A DNA stretch of 64,000 bases from Shewanella violacea DSS12 (GCF_000091325.1 NC_014012.1:2063845-2127844); one strand, 5' to 3'; shown: positions 43,566 through 53,668, numbered from the stretch's first letter. Notes: generated by a model from the sequence alone, not told the origin. A program made the numbers and translations.

Positions 43566-44744
43566 CTATTCGGCGTGAACTCTGGTGTCTTTCTTCATGG
43601 CAATTTGAGCTTGTTGCTGAATGACGCTATGCCAGAAACTCGCGCCTAATTTTGCTATCACTCTCGACTCGCCATTGAGTAACATGGCCATGCCGATTTT
43701 AAGACGAGGAGAATAGGCGACTTCGGTGACATAACCTGCAACCCAACCTGCATGATATATTAATGTCTCTCCTTCGAAATCATACACCCGCCATCCTTTA
43801 CCGTAATGCGCATCATGGATGTAAGCTTTCCATTCCCGGCGGCGCAGCTCTTTACTCGTGCGCACACCCGGAGTTTGAATATCCGCTAATAAACTTGGGG
43901 ATAACACCTTAGGGCTATTGCCCAGGTTAGCGATTAACCATTTAGAAAGATCGCTAATACTCGCATTAACTCCAGCGGCGGGCTCGACTTGATAGTAGTT
44001 AGGTTTTACTTTGACCTTTCTGAAACCTAAACGTGTCTTGATATGGGGGCTGGCGCGGTTGTCTGTGGCCATAAAGCTTTCCATACCAATAGAGGCCGTG
44101 TCCATATGCAGAGGCTCAAAGATGCGTTTTTCCACCAAATTAGCGTAGCTGTCTCCAGTTTGCTGTTCGATCACAGGTTGGATAAAAGAAAATGCAATAT
44201 TCTGGTAGCTATAACAGGTACCCGGTGAGCACATAAGACTGAGTTTTTCGAACTTAGGAATGATCTTCTCAAGTTTACCATTGGCATTGAGAATATTGTC
44301 ATAACTGTTCGGCATCAGGCCAGTGCTTTGTCCTATGAGGTGGCCGAGTTTGACTTGCTCGCTGACCTTAGGATCGGCGAGGTGAAACTCAGGCATATAT
44401 TTGCGTAGTGGCTCATTCCACTCAAATTTATGTTCATGGACCAGCATGGTCGCTAAGGTGCCCGCGAAGGTTTTTGATACCGAGGCGAGCCTAAATACTG
44501 TGTCTGTGTTGACATTGAGACTGCCGCCTTTTTGACGCTTGCCGTAGGCGCTCATCTTTAATATTTGATCATTGTCGACAATAACGAAAGCGCCACCTGG
44601 CACCTTGTTTTTCTTCAACAGAGCATGAAATTGCGAGTTAAAACTATCACCGATAGTCTGGTAGTCAGATTGGGCGAAACTTGTCGTAGAAAAGAATAAG
44701 CTGGCAAGGGGAAGAGTGAGTAAAGGTAAAGACCAGTTGGACAT
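43566..44744 (-). CDS. Exported serine hydrolase, class C beta-lactamase/esterase family
   Basis: A 392-residue exported protein: signal peptide ending SFAQ (1-25), then a penicillin-binding fold. The catalytic SxxK is Ser88-V-S-Lys91 in FRLASVSKTFAG; the second motif is YQN (180-182), and the third is HAG in IYHAGWVAGY. These fit class C-type serine hydrolases (esterase EstB, AmpH, PBP4* like) more than a true AmpC. An upstream frame extension of 32 codons is not needed; the start at 44744 gives a clean signal peptide. A tandem repeat array lies 140 bases upstream. Confidence 0.85.
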   Translation of the reverse strand: MSNWSLPLLTLPLASLFFSTTSFAQSDYQTIGDSFNSQFHALLKKNKVPGGAFVIVDNDQILKMSAYGKRQKGGSLNVNTDTVFRLASVSKTFAGTLATMLVHEHKFEWNEPLRKYMPEFHLADPKVSEQVKLGHLIGQSTGLMPNSYDNILNANGKLEKIIPKFEKLSLMCSPGTCYSYQNIAFSFIQPVIEQQTGDSYANLVEKRIFEPLHMDTASIGMESFMATDNRASPHIKTRLGFRKVKVKPNYYQVEPAAGVNASISDLSKWLIANLGNSPKVLSPSLLADIQTPGVRTSKELRRREWKAYIHDAHYGKGWRVYDFEGETLIYHAGWVAGYVTEVAYSPRLKIGMAMLLNGESRVIAKLGASFWHSVIQQQAQIAMKKDTRVHAE

Positions 44745-44881
44745 GATGAAAAAATCCCAAAAATAAAATCTGAAAAAATAGGCGAGATAATCGATTATGT
44801 TAGCAATAAATGCGACCAACAAAAAATGCACAAGTAACAAAAATGGATATTAATGAATATTTTGTATAAGAAGTATACTTT

Positions 44882-45007
44882 GTAAGACAAGTAAGACAAG
44901 TAAGACAAGTAAGACAAGTAAGACAAGTAAGACAAGTAAGACAAGTAAGACAAGTAAGACAAGTAAGACAAGTAAGACAAGTAAGACAAGTAAGACAAGT
45001 AAGACAA
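44882..45007. repeat. Tandem repeat, 14 perfect copies of a 9-base unit
   Basis: GTAAGACAA is repeated 14 times without a mismatch across 126 bases, in the 406-base gap between the serine hydrolase gene (minus) and the peptidase E-like gene (plus). A minus-strand frame reading SYL repeats through it is not considered a gene. Nothing else is seen in this gap. Copy number changes would alter promoter spacing. Confidence 0.97.
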
Positions 45008-45150
45008 TGAAATCAATATAAATCAGCTACTGAACTGAGAACATCTGTTGTCAGAGGGATGGTGTTATAAAAAGACCGCACAGATGAACTTGCGACAATG
45101 TTGACATGTGATTATTCTGGTCATTATTCCTTAAATAATGAGACCTAGAT

Positions 45151-45792
45151 ATGAAGTTGGCATTAGTTAGCGATCCTAATACTGAAAATGGTCTTGGCGG
45201 AATAAAATATTTGCTGGATGCAATTGGCTCAAGCCCTAAGCGAGTCGGTTATATAGCGTCACAGCCTGATCCTGCCAGAGACTACTACATATCGACTCAG
45301 CAAATGTACGCCAAGCTGGGCGATAGACTCGATTGTTATCTTGAGCTTGAAGAAGGCTTCAATGAAGCCAGCTTAAAACAATTGTTAACCTGTGATGCGA
45401 TTCACTTATCCGGAGGTGATACCTATCGCTTCCTCAAGTGGCTTAAATTTCGTGATTTACTCCCTTTGCTTAATCAATATGTGACAAATGGTGGAGCACT
45501 AATTGGCGTCAGTGCCGGGGCCATGATCATGACGCCATCAATCGATACAGCGATTTTATGTGGCGATACAAATCAAGTTGGCTTAATGGAGCTGTCGAGC
45601 TTATCCCTGGTACCATTTCATTTCGTTCCCCATATAGCGCTAGTTGAAAAAACATCTGCAGTGGCAAGGGAATTAGCCGTCATTCCTGCTGACTTATCAC
45701 AAGTGTATTTTTGTGGTGATAATGCCAGCGTGCTCATTATTGATGGAGAGCTAGTTGAAATTGGTGAGCCATTTCATTGGGAAATGAATTAG
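45151..45792 (+). CDS. Peptidase E-like protein (S51 family)
   Basis: A 213-residue class I glutamine-amidotransferase-like fold. The nucleophile elbow GVSAGAMIM carries Ser121, as in dipeptidase PepE, which cleaves Asp-X dipeptides. The upstream AIHLSGGDTYRF block corresponds to the GGxT loop of the family. There is no signal peptide, so it is cytoplasmic. A hairpin terminator lies 48 bases after the stop. Confidence 0.8.
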   Translation: MKLALVSDPNTENGLGGIKYLLDAIGSSPKRVGYIASQPDPARDYYISTQQMYAKLGDRLDCYLELEEGFNEASLKQLLTCDAIHLSGGDTYRFLKWLKFRDLLPLLNQYVTNGGALIGVSAGAMIMTPSIDTAILCGDTNQVGLMELSSLSLVPFHFVPHIALVEKTSAVARELAVIPADLSQVYFCGDNASVLIIDGELVEIGEPFHWEMN

Positions 45793-45840
45793 TTAAATCG
45801 GTTAATACTTGATTTTTGAATACTCAATACAGGGGGCATG

Positions 45841-45863
45841 AAAACCGCCAATCTGGCGGTTTT
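45841..45863. terminator. Bidirectional terminator between peptidase gene and metC
   Basis: A 10-bp stem AAAACCGCCA / TGGCGGTTTT with a 3-base loop and flanking A/T runs between convergent genes. Confidence 0.8.
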
Positions 45864-45894
45864 AAAATATAGACTCTATTGATGATAGAGCATG

Positions 45895-47073
45895 TTAGCT
45901 GTTAAGCACTGCGTTAAATCGCTCGAAACCCGCTTCAAGATCGGCAATTAAATCATCCGCATTTTCCAGACCTATGTGCAGTCGAATAAGAGGTTTACTG
46001 CTATCCCAGCTGGTGGCTGTTCTGAGCTTGTCGATACCGAAGACGCCTAAGATCAGACTCTCGAATCCGCCCCATGAGAAACCCATCTTAAAGTGATCCA
46101 TGTTTTCTACAAAGGCGGTAACAGACTTGAGGTCCCCCTGTTTTAACACGAAAGAGAACAGGCCGTTGGAGCCAGTGAAATCTCGTTTAAAAAATTCATG
46201 ACCGGGACAGGTCTCGAATGCTGGGTGTCTTAAGTGATCGACTTCCGGGCGAGTCGCTAGCCAGTTTGCCACTTTCAAGGCATTTTTTTCATGTTGTTGC
46301 ATACGAACGCCTAGGGTTCTCAGTCCTCGGCTGGCGAGATAGACATCATCAGGAGAGGTGCACTGTCCCATGAGATAACTATTCTCCCTCAGCTGTTCCC
46401 AGTGCGTGTCGTTCGACGTCGCAGTGCCTAACATCACATCTGAGTGGCCAACAATATATTTAGTCGCCGCTTGAATGGATATATCTACGCCCATCTCGAA
46501 AGGGCGAGAATTTATCGGTGAGGCCCAAGTATTATCTAGCATGACAACCAAGTCATGCTGATGCGCTATTGCGCTTAGAGTCGGCACATCTTGAATTTCC
46601 ATGGTGACGGAACCTGGTGACTCTAAAAACAAGACTTTGGTGTTAGGTCTGATTAGTTCCGCGATACCTTCGCCAATCATGGGATCATAATAAGTGGTTT
46701 CTATGCCAAAACCTGCCAGTAGCTTGTTGCACAGATCTCGGGTCGGTTCATAGACATTGTCGACCATCAACAGGTGGTCGCCAGATTTTAAAAATGATAA
46801 CAAAGCACCGCTAATGGCCGCTGAGCCAGAAGGGTAGAGTGCCGTACCGCTGCCACCTTCCAGCTCGGCAATCGCCGCCTGAAAAGCAAAGTGGGTAGGG
46901 CCACCACGTCTGCCATAAAACATTGCGCCATTAGCCCGGTTTTTGGTGGCAAAACGCATCTCTTCCATAGTATCGAAGATCATGGTCGATGCTCTAAATA
47001 CAGGCGGATTGATCACACCCTGAGTCCATTTCTTGTCACGTCCAACGCTGATGATCTTGGTTTCTTTTTTCAT
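45895..47073 (-). CDS. metC: Cystathionine beta-lyase
   Basis: PLP enzyme cleaving cystathionine to homocysteine, pyruvate and ammonia in methionine synthesis. 392 residues from MKKETKIISVGRD. The PLP lysine is Lys205 in QAATKYIVGHSD; LDNTWASP and the substrate-binding SPGSVTMEIQDVP block agree with MetC rather than MetB. The frame reaches 47160, but the 29-residue extension lacks family likeness; GGAAG stands before 47073. Beta-lyase versus other trans-sulfuration activity is inferred from the sequence. Confidence 0.9.
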   Translation of the reverse strand: MKKETKIISVGRDKKWTQGVINPPVFRASTMIFDTMEEMRFATKNRANGAMFYGRRGGPTHFAFQAAIAELEGGSGTALYPSGSAAISGALLSFLKSGDHLLMVDNVYEPTRDLCNKLLAGFGIETTYYDPMIGEGIAELIRPNTKVLFLESPGSVTMEIQDVPTLSAIAHQHDLVVMLDNTWASPINSRPFEMGVDISIQAATKYIVGHSDVMLGTATSNDTHWEQLRENSYLMGQCTSPDDVYLASRGLRTLGVRMQQHEKNALKVANWLATRPEVDHLRHPAFETCPGHEFFKRDFTGSNGLFSFVLKQGDLKSVTAFVENMDHFKMGFSWGGFESLILGVFGIDKLRTATSWDSSKPLIRLHIGLENADDLIADLEAGFERFNAVLNS

Positions 47074-47225
47074 AGGGCATACTTCCAGATACGAGCAGGA
47101 GAAATAATAGGTTTTAGCCATCTTAACATCTAAATGGCTAAAAGGAAGGGTGGGTTCCATTTAGGAATATCTGCTTGGTGACATGTCTAAAGTTATGACC
47201 AAAATTCAGTTATCTATGGTGAATT

Positions 47226-49622
47226 CTATGATTTTATATAAGGCAATGAAACCAAGATCTCTACGCCTGAACTGACTAATTCTGCGCCAGATTTACTGTT
47301 TGTGGCAGGCGTCTGTAGATCTCTTGCCTTGATGGAACCTTGGTGGAAATCAGTGATAAGCCTAGCGATATAGAGTCCTAAACCTAAATGAGGCTTATCT
47401 TGGGCCTTCTGTCGGCGTACTGAGACCATAGATTCGAATATTTGCTCTGCCATTTTCTCAGGTAATAGAGGACCGAAGTTCGAAATGGTCAGTTCTGCGT
47501 GCCTGTGCTTGGCCGTTAAGGTGACTGTGATGGGGGTATTGTCGGTACTGAATTCTAACGCGTTGGCAATCAGCTTATCCATAAGCTGAGCGATATACTC
47601 GGGCACACCACTCATGGTTAAGGGGTCTTGTGTGACACAGACTTGAAACTCCTGGTCGGGATAGGTGAGCTGATAACCTTGCATACAACCCGAAATAACC
47701 TTGGACAGAGGAAATATGTCTACTTCCGCTTGAGATAAACTCTCTTCCAGACGTGTGGCTTCGCTCATATTATTGAGGATCATATTGAGTCTGCTAACGC
47801 CTTCTTCCGCCCGGTCCACATATTTTCGGGTGTCAGGATCTAATTGTTGCAGGCTCAGATGCTCAAGTGAAGAGCGCACTACGGCCACTGGGGTTCTCAA
47901 TTCATGAGATAAGCGTGCAGACATATTCTCCAGATAATGTGTGTATTGGCCCAGACGGCCGACAATGTTGGCGAAACTTCTAGAGAGATCGCCAATTTCA
48001 TCTCTGACTTCAGAGCCTTGAATGATTTTTCTAATCCTACCTTGGCTGTCGATGGCTTCTTCGGTTTCATCCCTGAGTTTTCTTATCCTGCTGGATATAC
48101 TGGAAGCGAAAAAGAACAGGGCTAAGGTGCCCATGCTCATGATAGTCAAGATGACGTTAAATAATTTCTCCAGCGCCTTGTTACGCAGGGTTCGGATGCC
48201 ATGAGTGGTTTCTTCGGCGATGACTACACCCATGACCTTATCGTCAATCCAGATAGGGCTGGCCGCTGCCAATATGACGGCTTTATTGTCCGGGGTGAGG
48301 CGCCAGGTGGAACCTTGTTTGCCGGCTAGTGCATTTTTTATGTGGCTACCTTCGAGCACTGTTGAGTCCTGCAGGGAGTCGATAAAATCTTTAGGTGGTG
48401 TGGTTAAAATTTTATAATAGAAACGATGCAGGTAGTCCCGCTTAAAATGTCCCCAGAACGAATCATCGGTTTTTTCTTGGACTGTTTGGGTCCAGACACT
48501 TCTACTTGTTCGAATGTCACCGGACTTGGCTAATACTCGTCCATGTTTATCGACCACCCAAATACGCGAACTGTTATGGCTCATCCCCTTGATGATGCTT
48601 TCTATTTCTGGAGAAGGAACCAGCACAGTCCCTAAATTTTTAACATCATCGATAGCGGACGTACCGACAATGGCGTCCAGAATGCGCGTCTTGTTATCAT
48701 TGACATCATAGATAGCGAAACCCAGTTTGCTACCAACCATATCCAAGGGCATGCGTATCTCGATGTTGTAACCGACCTTGGTTTTGACCCACTTTCCCTG
48801 AATTTTAAGCTCAGGAGTCACAGGCATCGTTTTTTTAGGGTCTTGGGGCAGCTTATATGAACTCACCCAACCCTCTCTTTGGGTGGCGATGATATAGCGT
48901 TTGAATTCGCCATCGGGGGCCAATGTGGCTATGGTGAGGTGGTCGTTGACATCGATCTTGAGACTGTTAGTGCCACGATAGATCACACTTGGATCTGTCA
49001 CTTCGAAGAAGGCGTAGAGGAAACCTGCATATTTCCCCACCATATGATTGAAACTAATGGTTAATGGGGCGTCGGCTGAACGTTTAAAGATCTGATGGTT
49101 TTCGCCATAACTGATGCTTCTGTGGCGGTAAGAGGCCCAGTCGTTCAGCTTACCATCGAGTTGAATGGCTCCGGCTAAAGGATATGCATACAGATCGCGT
49201 CCCTGTTCTACCTGAGTAAGAAAACTGGCTTGCAAGTCAAAAAGGCTAGGGCGTTCATGTAGCGCAGTAGCCAGTGCCTGTGTGGTGCCTTCGAGTGTTT
49301 TCTCTTGACCGTATCTTAGGTATTTTTCCATCTCCCACACATATTGATAGCATAACCAGGGAAGGCAAAGGAGAAACAAAGATAAAATAGCGACTTTGGA
49401 TCTTAGGCCTATGGGTGGATTAAATTTAGATAGCTTGTGTTTCAGGCTCAAAAAAAGGTCGGTCAGCCTGTTAGCTATTTTATAGAAGCTGCTCGGGGTT
49501 ATCTTAGTCAGTTTTTCGGTTAACCAGGCCCAATATCTAGCTATGCCATTTTTAGTCTCGCTAACGATGAGGAAAGCATACATAGAGGCTTTAGCTCTTA
49601 TGTCCAGAAGGCGATATAACAC
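47226..49622 (-). CDS. pdsS: Sensor histidine kinase of the dedicated sortase system (PdsS)
   Basis: Membrane histidine kinase of up to 798 residues. An N-terminal cytoplasmic stretch, a membrane helix (VAILSLFLLCLPWLCYQYVW), a very long periplasmic part of about 400 residues beginning WEMEKYLRYGQEKTLEGT, a second helix (NVILTIMSMGTLALFFFA), HAMP, HisKA with SARLSHELRTPVAVV (His573) and an HATPase with GLGLYIAR. The signature WEMEK start of the periplasmic part is that of PdsS kinases. The start is uncertain: GTG at 49622 or ATG at 49583, and the first 60 residues look unusual. It is 52 bases downstream of pdsR. Confidence 0.88.
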   Translation of the reverse strand: MLYRLLDIRAKASMYAFLIVSETKNGIARYWAWLTEKLTKITPSSFYKIANRLTDLFLSLKHKLSKFNPPIGLRSKVAILSLFLLCLPWLCYQYVWEMEKYLRYGQEKTLEGTTQALATALHERPSLFDLQASFLTQVEQGRDLYAYPLAGAIQLDGKLNDWASYRHRSISYGENHQIFKRSADAPLTISFNHMVGKYAGFLYAFFEVTDPSVIYRGTNSLKIDVNDHLTIATLAPDGEFKRYIIATQREGWVSSYKLPQDPKKTMPVTPELKIQGKWVKTKVGYNIEIRMPLDMVGSKLGFAIYDVNDNKTRILDAIVGTSAIDDVKNLGTVLVPSPEIESIIKGMSHNSSRIWVVDKHGRVLAKSGDIRTSRSVWTQTVQEKTDDSFWGHFKRDYLHRFYYKILTTPPKDFIDSLQDSTVLEGSHIKNALAGKQGSTWRLTPDNKAVILAAASPIWIDDKVMGVVIAEETTHGIRTLRNKALEKLFNVILTIMSMGTLALFFFASSISSRIRKLRDETEEAIDSQGRIRKIIQGSEVRDEIGDLSRSFANIVGRLGQYTHYLENMSARLSHELRTPVAVVRSSLEHLSLQQLDPDTRKYVDRAEEGVSRLNMILNNMSEATRLEESLSQAEVDIFPLSKVISGCMQGYQLTYPDQEFQVCVTQDPLTMSGVPEYIAQLMDKLIANALEFSTDNTPITVTLTAKHRHAELTISNFGPLLPEKMAEQIFESMVSVRRQKAQDKPHLGLGLYIARLITDFHQGSIKARDLQTPATNSKSGAELVSSGVEILVSLPYIKS

Positions 49623-49674
49623 AAGCGATACTCTTTATTTAAACATTATCAGCGGCTTGAATATTCAGCCGAGT

Positions 49675-50367
49675 TTACCCCTGTGGGTCCCATCGATATC
49701 CCATACCATAAACTGTATCTATGCAGTCGAAATCTGAGTCGAGAGCTAGGAATTTCTTACGGATCCGTTTCACATGGGAGGTGATGGTGCTGTCATCGAC
49801 GAAAATCTTCGCTTCCTGCATCAATTCTTGTCGGTTTCTCACATGACCCGGGCGTTTCGCCAGTGCATGCACCATCCAGAATTCCGTCACTGTGAGTTCG
49901 ATATGCGTCTTGTTCCAATACACTTGCATGCGGTTGATGTCGATAACCAGTTTATCTCTTTCTAGTAGGTTTTCATCGGACAGCTCTTTACCTTGCAGCT
50001 CTGCACGGCGAAATAGGGCTGCTAGTCTGGCAATTAGGTGTGGGAAGCTGACATCTTTACTCAGGTAATCATCGGCGCCCAACCTGAGTCCGCAGACGGT
50101 ATCAAAATCACTGTCTCTGGCGGTTAAAAAGATAATGGGCAGATTACTCGACATGGCCCTGAGGGACTGACAAAGGGTAAATCCACCGTCAATTTCATCC
50201 TCGAGTCCGATATCTATGATTGCCAGATCCGGGAGACGAGTCATAAAAGCCTGCATAGCCGTAGGACGATTAGCATAGGCTTGGACACTGTAGCCTTGCT
50301 GTTGCAGTACTTCTTTATAGTTTTCGCGAATGGCGACTTCATCTTCAACGATGGCGATGCGTTTCAT
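49675..50367 (-). CDS. pdsR: Response regulator of the dedicated sortase system (PdsR), OmpR/PhoB type
   Basis: 230 residues: receiver with MKRIAIVEDE, phospho-acceptor Asp in LAIIDIGLEDEIDGG and Lys in DDYLSKDVSF, then an OmpR-type winged helix with IELTVTEFWMVHALAKRPGHVRNR and SHVKRIRKKF. The ATG at 50367 has AAGG nine bases upstream; a TTG three codons earlier is less likely. It is divergent from the OmpA-like gene of the same system, so one intergenic region controls both arms. Confidence 0.93.
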   Translation of the reverse strand: MKRIAIVEDEVAIRENYKEVLQQQGYSVQAYANRPTAMQAFMTRLPDLAIIDIGLEDEIDGGFTLCQSLRAMSSNLPIIFLTARDSDFDTVCGLRLGADDYLSKDVSFPHLIARLAALFRRAELQGKELSDENLLERDKLVIDINRMQVYWNKTHIELTVTEFWMVHALAKRPGHVRNRQELMQEAKIFVDDSTITSHVKRIRKKFLALDSDFDCIDTVYGMGYRWDPQG

Positions 50368-50658
50368 GACTCTCAACCTTTAAAATCAATTATCGTAACT
50401 GAGTTAATCGATAATCGTTCGGCAACTTACTCTAGTGCCGGTGAACCCTGTGGAGTGTGACTATACAGTAAAACAACAAGGTAAAAAGCCCACTTAAGCG
50501 ATTGCCTTTTTGTTGCCACAATTGATACCCGCATTGCCATTTTTTATCCCCGTCAAAGTCATCTCTATGGGTTTTAATCTTCATATTGAATTGAAGCGCA
50601 GTTAACTCCTCGCTCAGTGAACACCTAAATAAGGTTAATGACAGTAGGGATGAATAAA

Positions 50659-51396
50659 ATGAACAAGCAACTGATAGCCGCATTAGTGATGAGCTCATTA
50701 ACAGTGTCGAATATGGGCTATGCATCAGAGATTGAAAATCCCAGAGAGCACCAAGAAGAGTTGATCGGCGTGGGCTCTGGAATATTTCTTGGCGCCGTAG
50801 TGGGCGGCCCCATTGGCGCTATCATAGGGGCGTTTACCGGAGGGATTATCGGTAAGTTGGTTGGAGATGATACTGAGATGGAATCTCAACAGCTAAAGTT
50901 AACCGAGCAAGCATCCACCATTAACCTGCTTAATGAAGATAATCAGTCACTGGCGATCATCTCTAATCAGTATGAGTCGCTGCAAGATGAACTGACCGAA
51001 CTCAGATTGGCTAGGCAGCAGAAATTGACCGAATTAGAGCTGGGCTTAAATATTCAATTTAAGACAGGTTCCTCTCAGTTAGAGACACATTTTCAGCCGC
51101 AATTGGATGAACTCGCGAGTGTACTGCGGATATCTAATGACCTTAGATTAGATCTCATGGGATATGCCGATCGACGGGGAGAGTCGACTTACAATCAGGC
51201 TCTGTCAGAGCAGAGAGTTGCCGAGGTAAAGAGCTATCTACTCACTAAGGGAGTGGATGAGAAAAAGTTAGCTGCGAGTGCCTATGGTGCTAGTGCTCCG
51301 CTAACTGCTGAGCAGAGCTTTGAGAATGACTTCTTCGATCGCAGGGTCACGATTAGATTTGTGTCACAAGATACGACCCTTGCTGCCAATCATTAA
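50659..51396 (+). CDS. pdsO: Sortase-associated OmpA-like protein (PdsO)
   Basis: An exported protein of about 245 residues: a signal peptide ending GYAS, two glycine-zipper segments (FLGAVVGGPIGAIIGAFTGG, about 35-60), a coiled coil, and a C-terminal OmpA domain with QFKTGSSQL, LMGYADRRGESTYNQALSEQRV and FFDRRVTIRF. It is expected to tether to peptidoglycan. The start is one of three in-frame ATGs (50638, 50650, 50659); 50659 has AGGG at 9-base spacing and gives a compact signal peptide. It heads the sortase operon. Confidence 0.88.
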   Translation: MNKQLIAALVMSSLTVSNMGYASEIENPREHQEELIGVGSGIFLGAVVGGPIGAIIGAFTGGIIGKLVGDDTEMESQQLKLTEQASTINLLNEDNQSLAIISNQYESLQDELTELRLARQQKLTELELGLNIQFKTGSSQLETHFQPQLDELASVLRISNDLRLDLMGYADRRGESTYNQALSEQRVAEVKSYLLTKGVDEKKLAASAYGASAPLTAEQSFENDFFDRRVTIRFVSQDTTLAANH

Positions 51397-51424
51397 TCGG
51401 TTTTCATTAAAAAGGAATATAAAG

Positions 51425-53668
51425 ATGAGAACAGGTTCGGGTCTAGATAATGTAAGTGTCCAAGCCCCTCTGATGAGGAGAGTTCACTTTGCCATATCCG
51501 GGATAGCCATAGTGCTGGCATCTTGGATAAATGTGGCACAAGCCTTAGATGCTGTTGAGATAACTCATGGGAGTTTTGTTTATCATAGCCAAGAAGAAAA
51601 TAAGCCTCAGGTGGCACAGCCGCTTAACACAGATGTACAGATGAAGGTTTCTGGCTGGATTAATCGGGTCACAGTCACCCAGACATTCAGGAATGAGAGT
51701 GATTATTGGCTCAATGGCAGCTATTTATTTCCCTTGCCTAATGAGGCTGCCGTGGATCATATGCGCCTGATTGTTGGGAAAAAGATAATAGAGGGTCAAG
51801 TTAGAGAGAGAGAAGAGGCAAGGAAGCAGTTTCAACTGGCTAAGTCTAGAGGTCAAAAAACCAGCCTAGTAGAGCAATCTAAGCCTAATATCTTCACCAC
51901 ATCTGTTGCTAACTTAGGCCCAGGTGAAACCTTAGTGGTACAGATAAGCTATCAAGAGCTGGTGAAATATGACAAAGGTGAGTTTAGCCTCAGATTTCCT
52001 ATGTTCGTTAAGCCTAGGTACGAGCCAAAAAATCTAGAGGGGAAGGATGATTCCTATCCCTCTACAGAGACAATATTGGCACAATTTGTTGATTTAAGTT
52101 ACGGCTATGGAGAGCACAGAGCCCCAGGCTCTAAAGTGAACATAGAGATCGATCTTGATGCTGGCGTAGCGCTCAGTGAGATAACCAGTGTTTACCATGA
52201 TATTGATAAGCACTTAGTTACCCATAACCGATATGATCTCAAGTTAGTCAGTGATACGCCAGCCAATAGAGATTTTGTTCTCAGATGGACACCGGTTTCC
52301 GGCAGTGAGCCCGTTGCGGCTATCTATACCCAGCAAGGCCAAACTCATAAGGAAGCAGACAATTCAAAAGAGGCCAGCGACTATGCACTACTCATGTTGA
52401 TCCCACCTGAGATCGGGGCGAGCAGCGTAATAGCCAGAGACTTGATACTCGTTATCGACACCTCGGGTTCCATGTCTGGAGAGGCGATAGTACAAGCTAA
52501 GAAGGCCATGGGCTATGCATTAGCCGGATTAGGGGCGCGTGACAGCTTCAATGTGATAGCGTTTAATTCAGATGTACACGCCTTATCTGCACAGTCTCTT
52601 GCTGCCACGGCAAAAAATATCGGTAGGGCCAATCAGTTTATACGCACCTTAAAGGCCGATGGTGGCACAGAGATGGGCCCTGCACTGACTCGTGCGCTCG
52701 ATAATGGCAATCACTCGACTTCTCACCAAGATGAAGAAGATTTTGATTCAGACGGTGTTCGTTTGAAGCAAGTATTGTTTATGACAGATGGGGCTGTGGC
52801 GAATGAGCGAAGTTTGTTCAATCTTATTGAGGATAAAATAGGTCATTCTAGACTGTTCACCATAGGTATTGGCGCGGCGCCTAACTCTCATTTTATGGAG
52901 AGAGCGGCTGAGTTTGGTAAGGGAACTTTCACTTACATTGGCAAGCTAGGTGAGGTGCAGCAGAAAATAGAATCCTTACTGTATAAGATTGAGCATCCTC
53001 AAGTCACAGATATTGAGCTGCACTATGGCGATGGGACGATTCCCGATCATTGGCCGATCAGTATCCCAGATCTGTATGCTAATGAACCTCTGTTAGTTGC
53101 GATAAAAATGCGCCCCAAGATATACCAGGCTTCGGCCTCTGAGTTAATCGTATCGGGCATGATAGGCGATCAAGATTGGCATAGCAGCTTGCCCCTTAAT
53201 GAGCGTAAATCTGCTGCCGGTTTAGATCTTGTTTGGGCCAGAAAGCAGATAGCCGCATTGGAAATGAGTAAAGATGGGGTTAATCAGGCTAGAGTAAAAA
53301 AGCAGGTGACGGCGTTAGGACTCAAATACCATTTGGTGAGTCAGCATACCAGCTTAGTAGCGGTTGAGACCAATTCTGCCGTGGTGTCAAATTATGCAAG
53401 TATGGTGCAAACTACGCCATTTGGCTGGCAAGCCCCAGTGGGCTACTTGCCTCAGACCGGTGGTGAGAGCCGCTTGTTGATCATGATGGGCATGATTTTA
53501 CTGGGCTTAGGTTTAGCTTATCTGGCAAGCTTTGGTCTTGATAAGGGAGCAGGCCTTAGACAGGGTATTAGTTTACTTATACAGAATAGGTTGAAAAAGG
53601 CGTCAATTCAGACAAGAGGCGACTATGGCGACTATGTACATGTGCCAACCAAAGATCTGGAGTCATGA
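51425..53668 (+). CDS. Marine proteobacterial sortase target protein (VIT and vWA domains, LPQTG signal)
   Basis: Surface protein of 747 residues, the substrate of the sortase encoded behind it. A signal anchor (about 20-40) precedes a VIT domain (about 45-170) and a von Willebrand A domain with the MIDAS motif DTSGS (345-349). Near the end stands the sorting signal LPQTG (675-679) followed by a hydrophobic helix (LLIMMGMILLGLGLAYLASFGL). An unusually long tail of about 45 residues follows the helix. ATG at 51425 is preceded by AAGGA. The stop TGA overlaps the ATG of the sortase gene (ATGA), so translation is coupled. Confidence 0.93.
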   Translation: MRTGSGLDNVSVQAPLMRRVHFAISGIAIVLASWINVAQALDAVEITHGSFVYHSQEENKPQVAQPLNTDVQMKVSGWINRVTVTQTFRNESDYWLNGSYLFPLPNEAAVDHMRLIVGKKIIEGQVREREEARKQFQLAKSRGQKTSLVEQSKPNIFTTSVANLGPGETLVVQISYQELVKYDKGEFSLRFPMFVKPRYEPKNLEGKDDSYPSTETILAQFVDLSYGYGEHRAPGSKVNIEIDLDAGVALSEITSVYHDIDKHLVTHNRYDLKLVSDTPANRDFVLRWTPVSGSEPVAAIYTQQGQTHKEADNSKEASDYALLMLIPPEIGASSVIARDLILVIDTSGSMSGEAIVQAKKAMGYALAGLGARDSFNVIAFNSDVHALSAQSLAATAKNIGRANQFIRTLKADGGTEMGPALTRALDNGNHSTSHQDEEDFDSDGVRLKQVLFMTDGAVANERSLFNLIEDKIGHSRLFTIGIGAAPNSHFMERAAEFGKGTFTYIGKLGEVQQKIESLLYKIEHPQVTDIELHYGDGTIPDHWPISIPDLYANEPLLVAIKMRPKIYQASASELIVSGMIGDQDWHSSLPLNERKSAAGLDLVWARKQIAALEMSKDGVNQARVKKQVTALGLKYHLVSQHTSLVAVETNSAVVSNYASMVQTTPFGWQAPVGYLPQTGGESRLLIMMGMILLGLGLAYLASFGLDKGAGLRQGISLLIQNRLKKASIQTRGDYGDYVHVPTKDLES

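Noticed and set aside
44795..45016. A minus-strand open frame of 73 codons made of SYL repeats
   Set aside because: It exists only because the 9-base tandem repeat is a multiple of three and contains no stop. No family likeness and no ribosome site.
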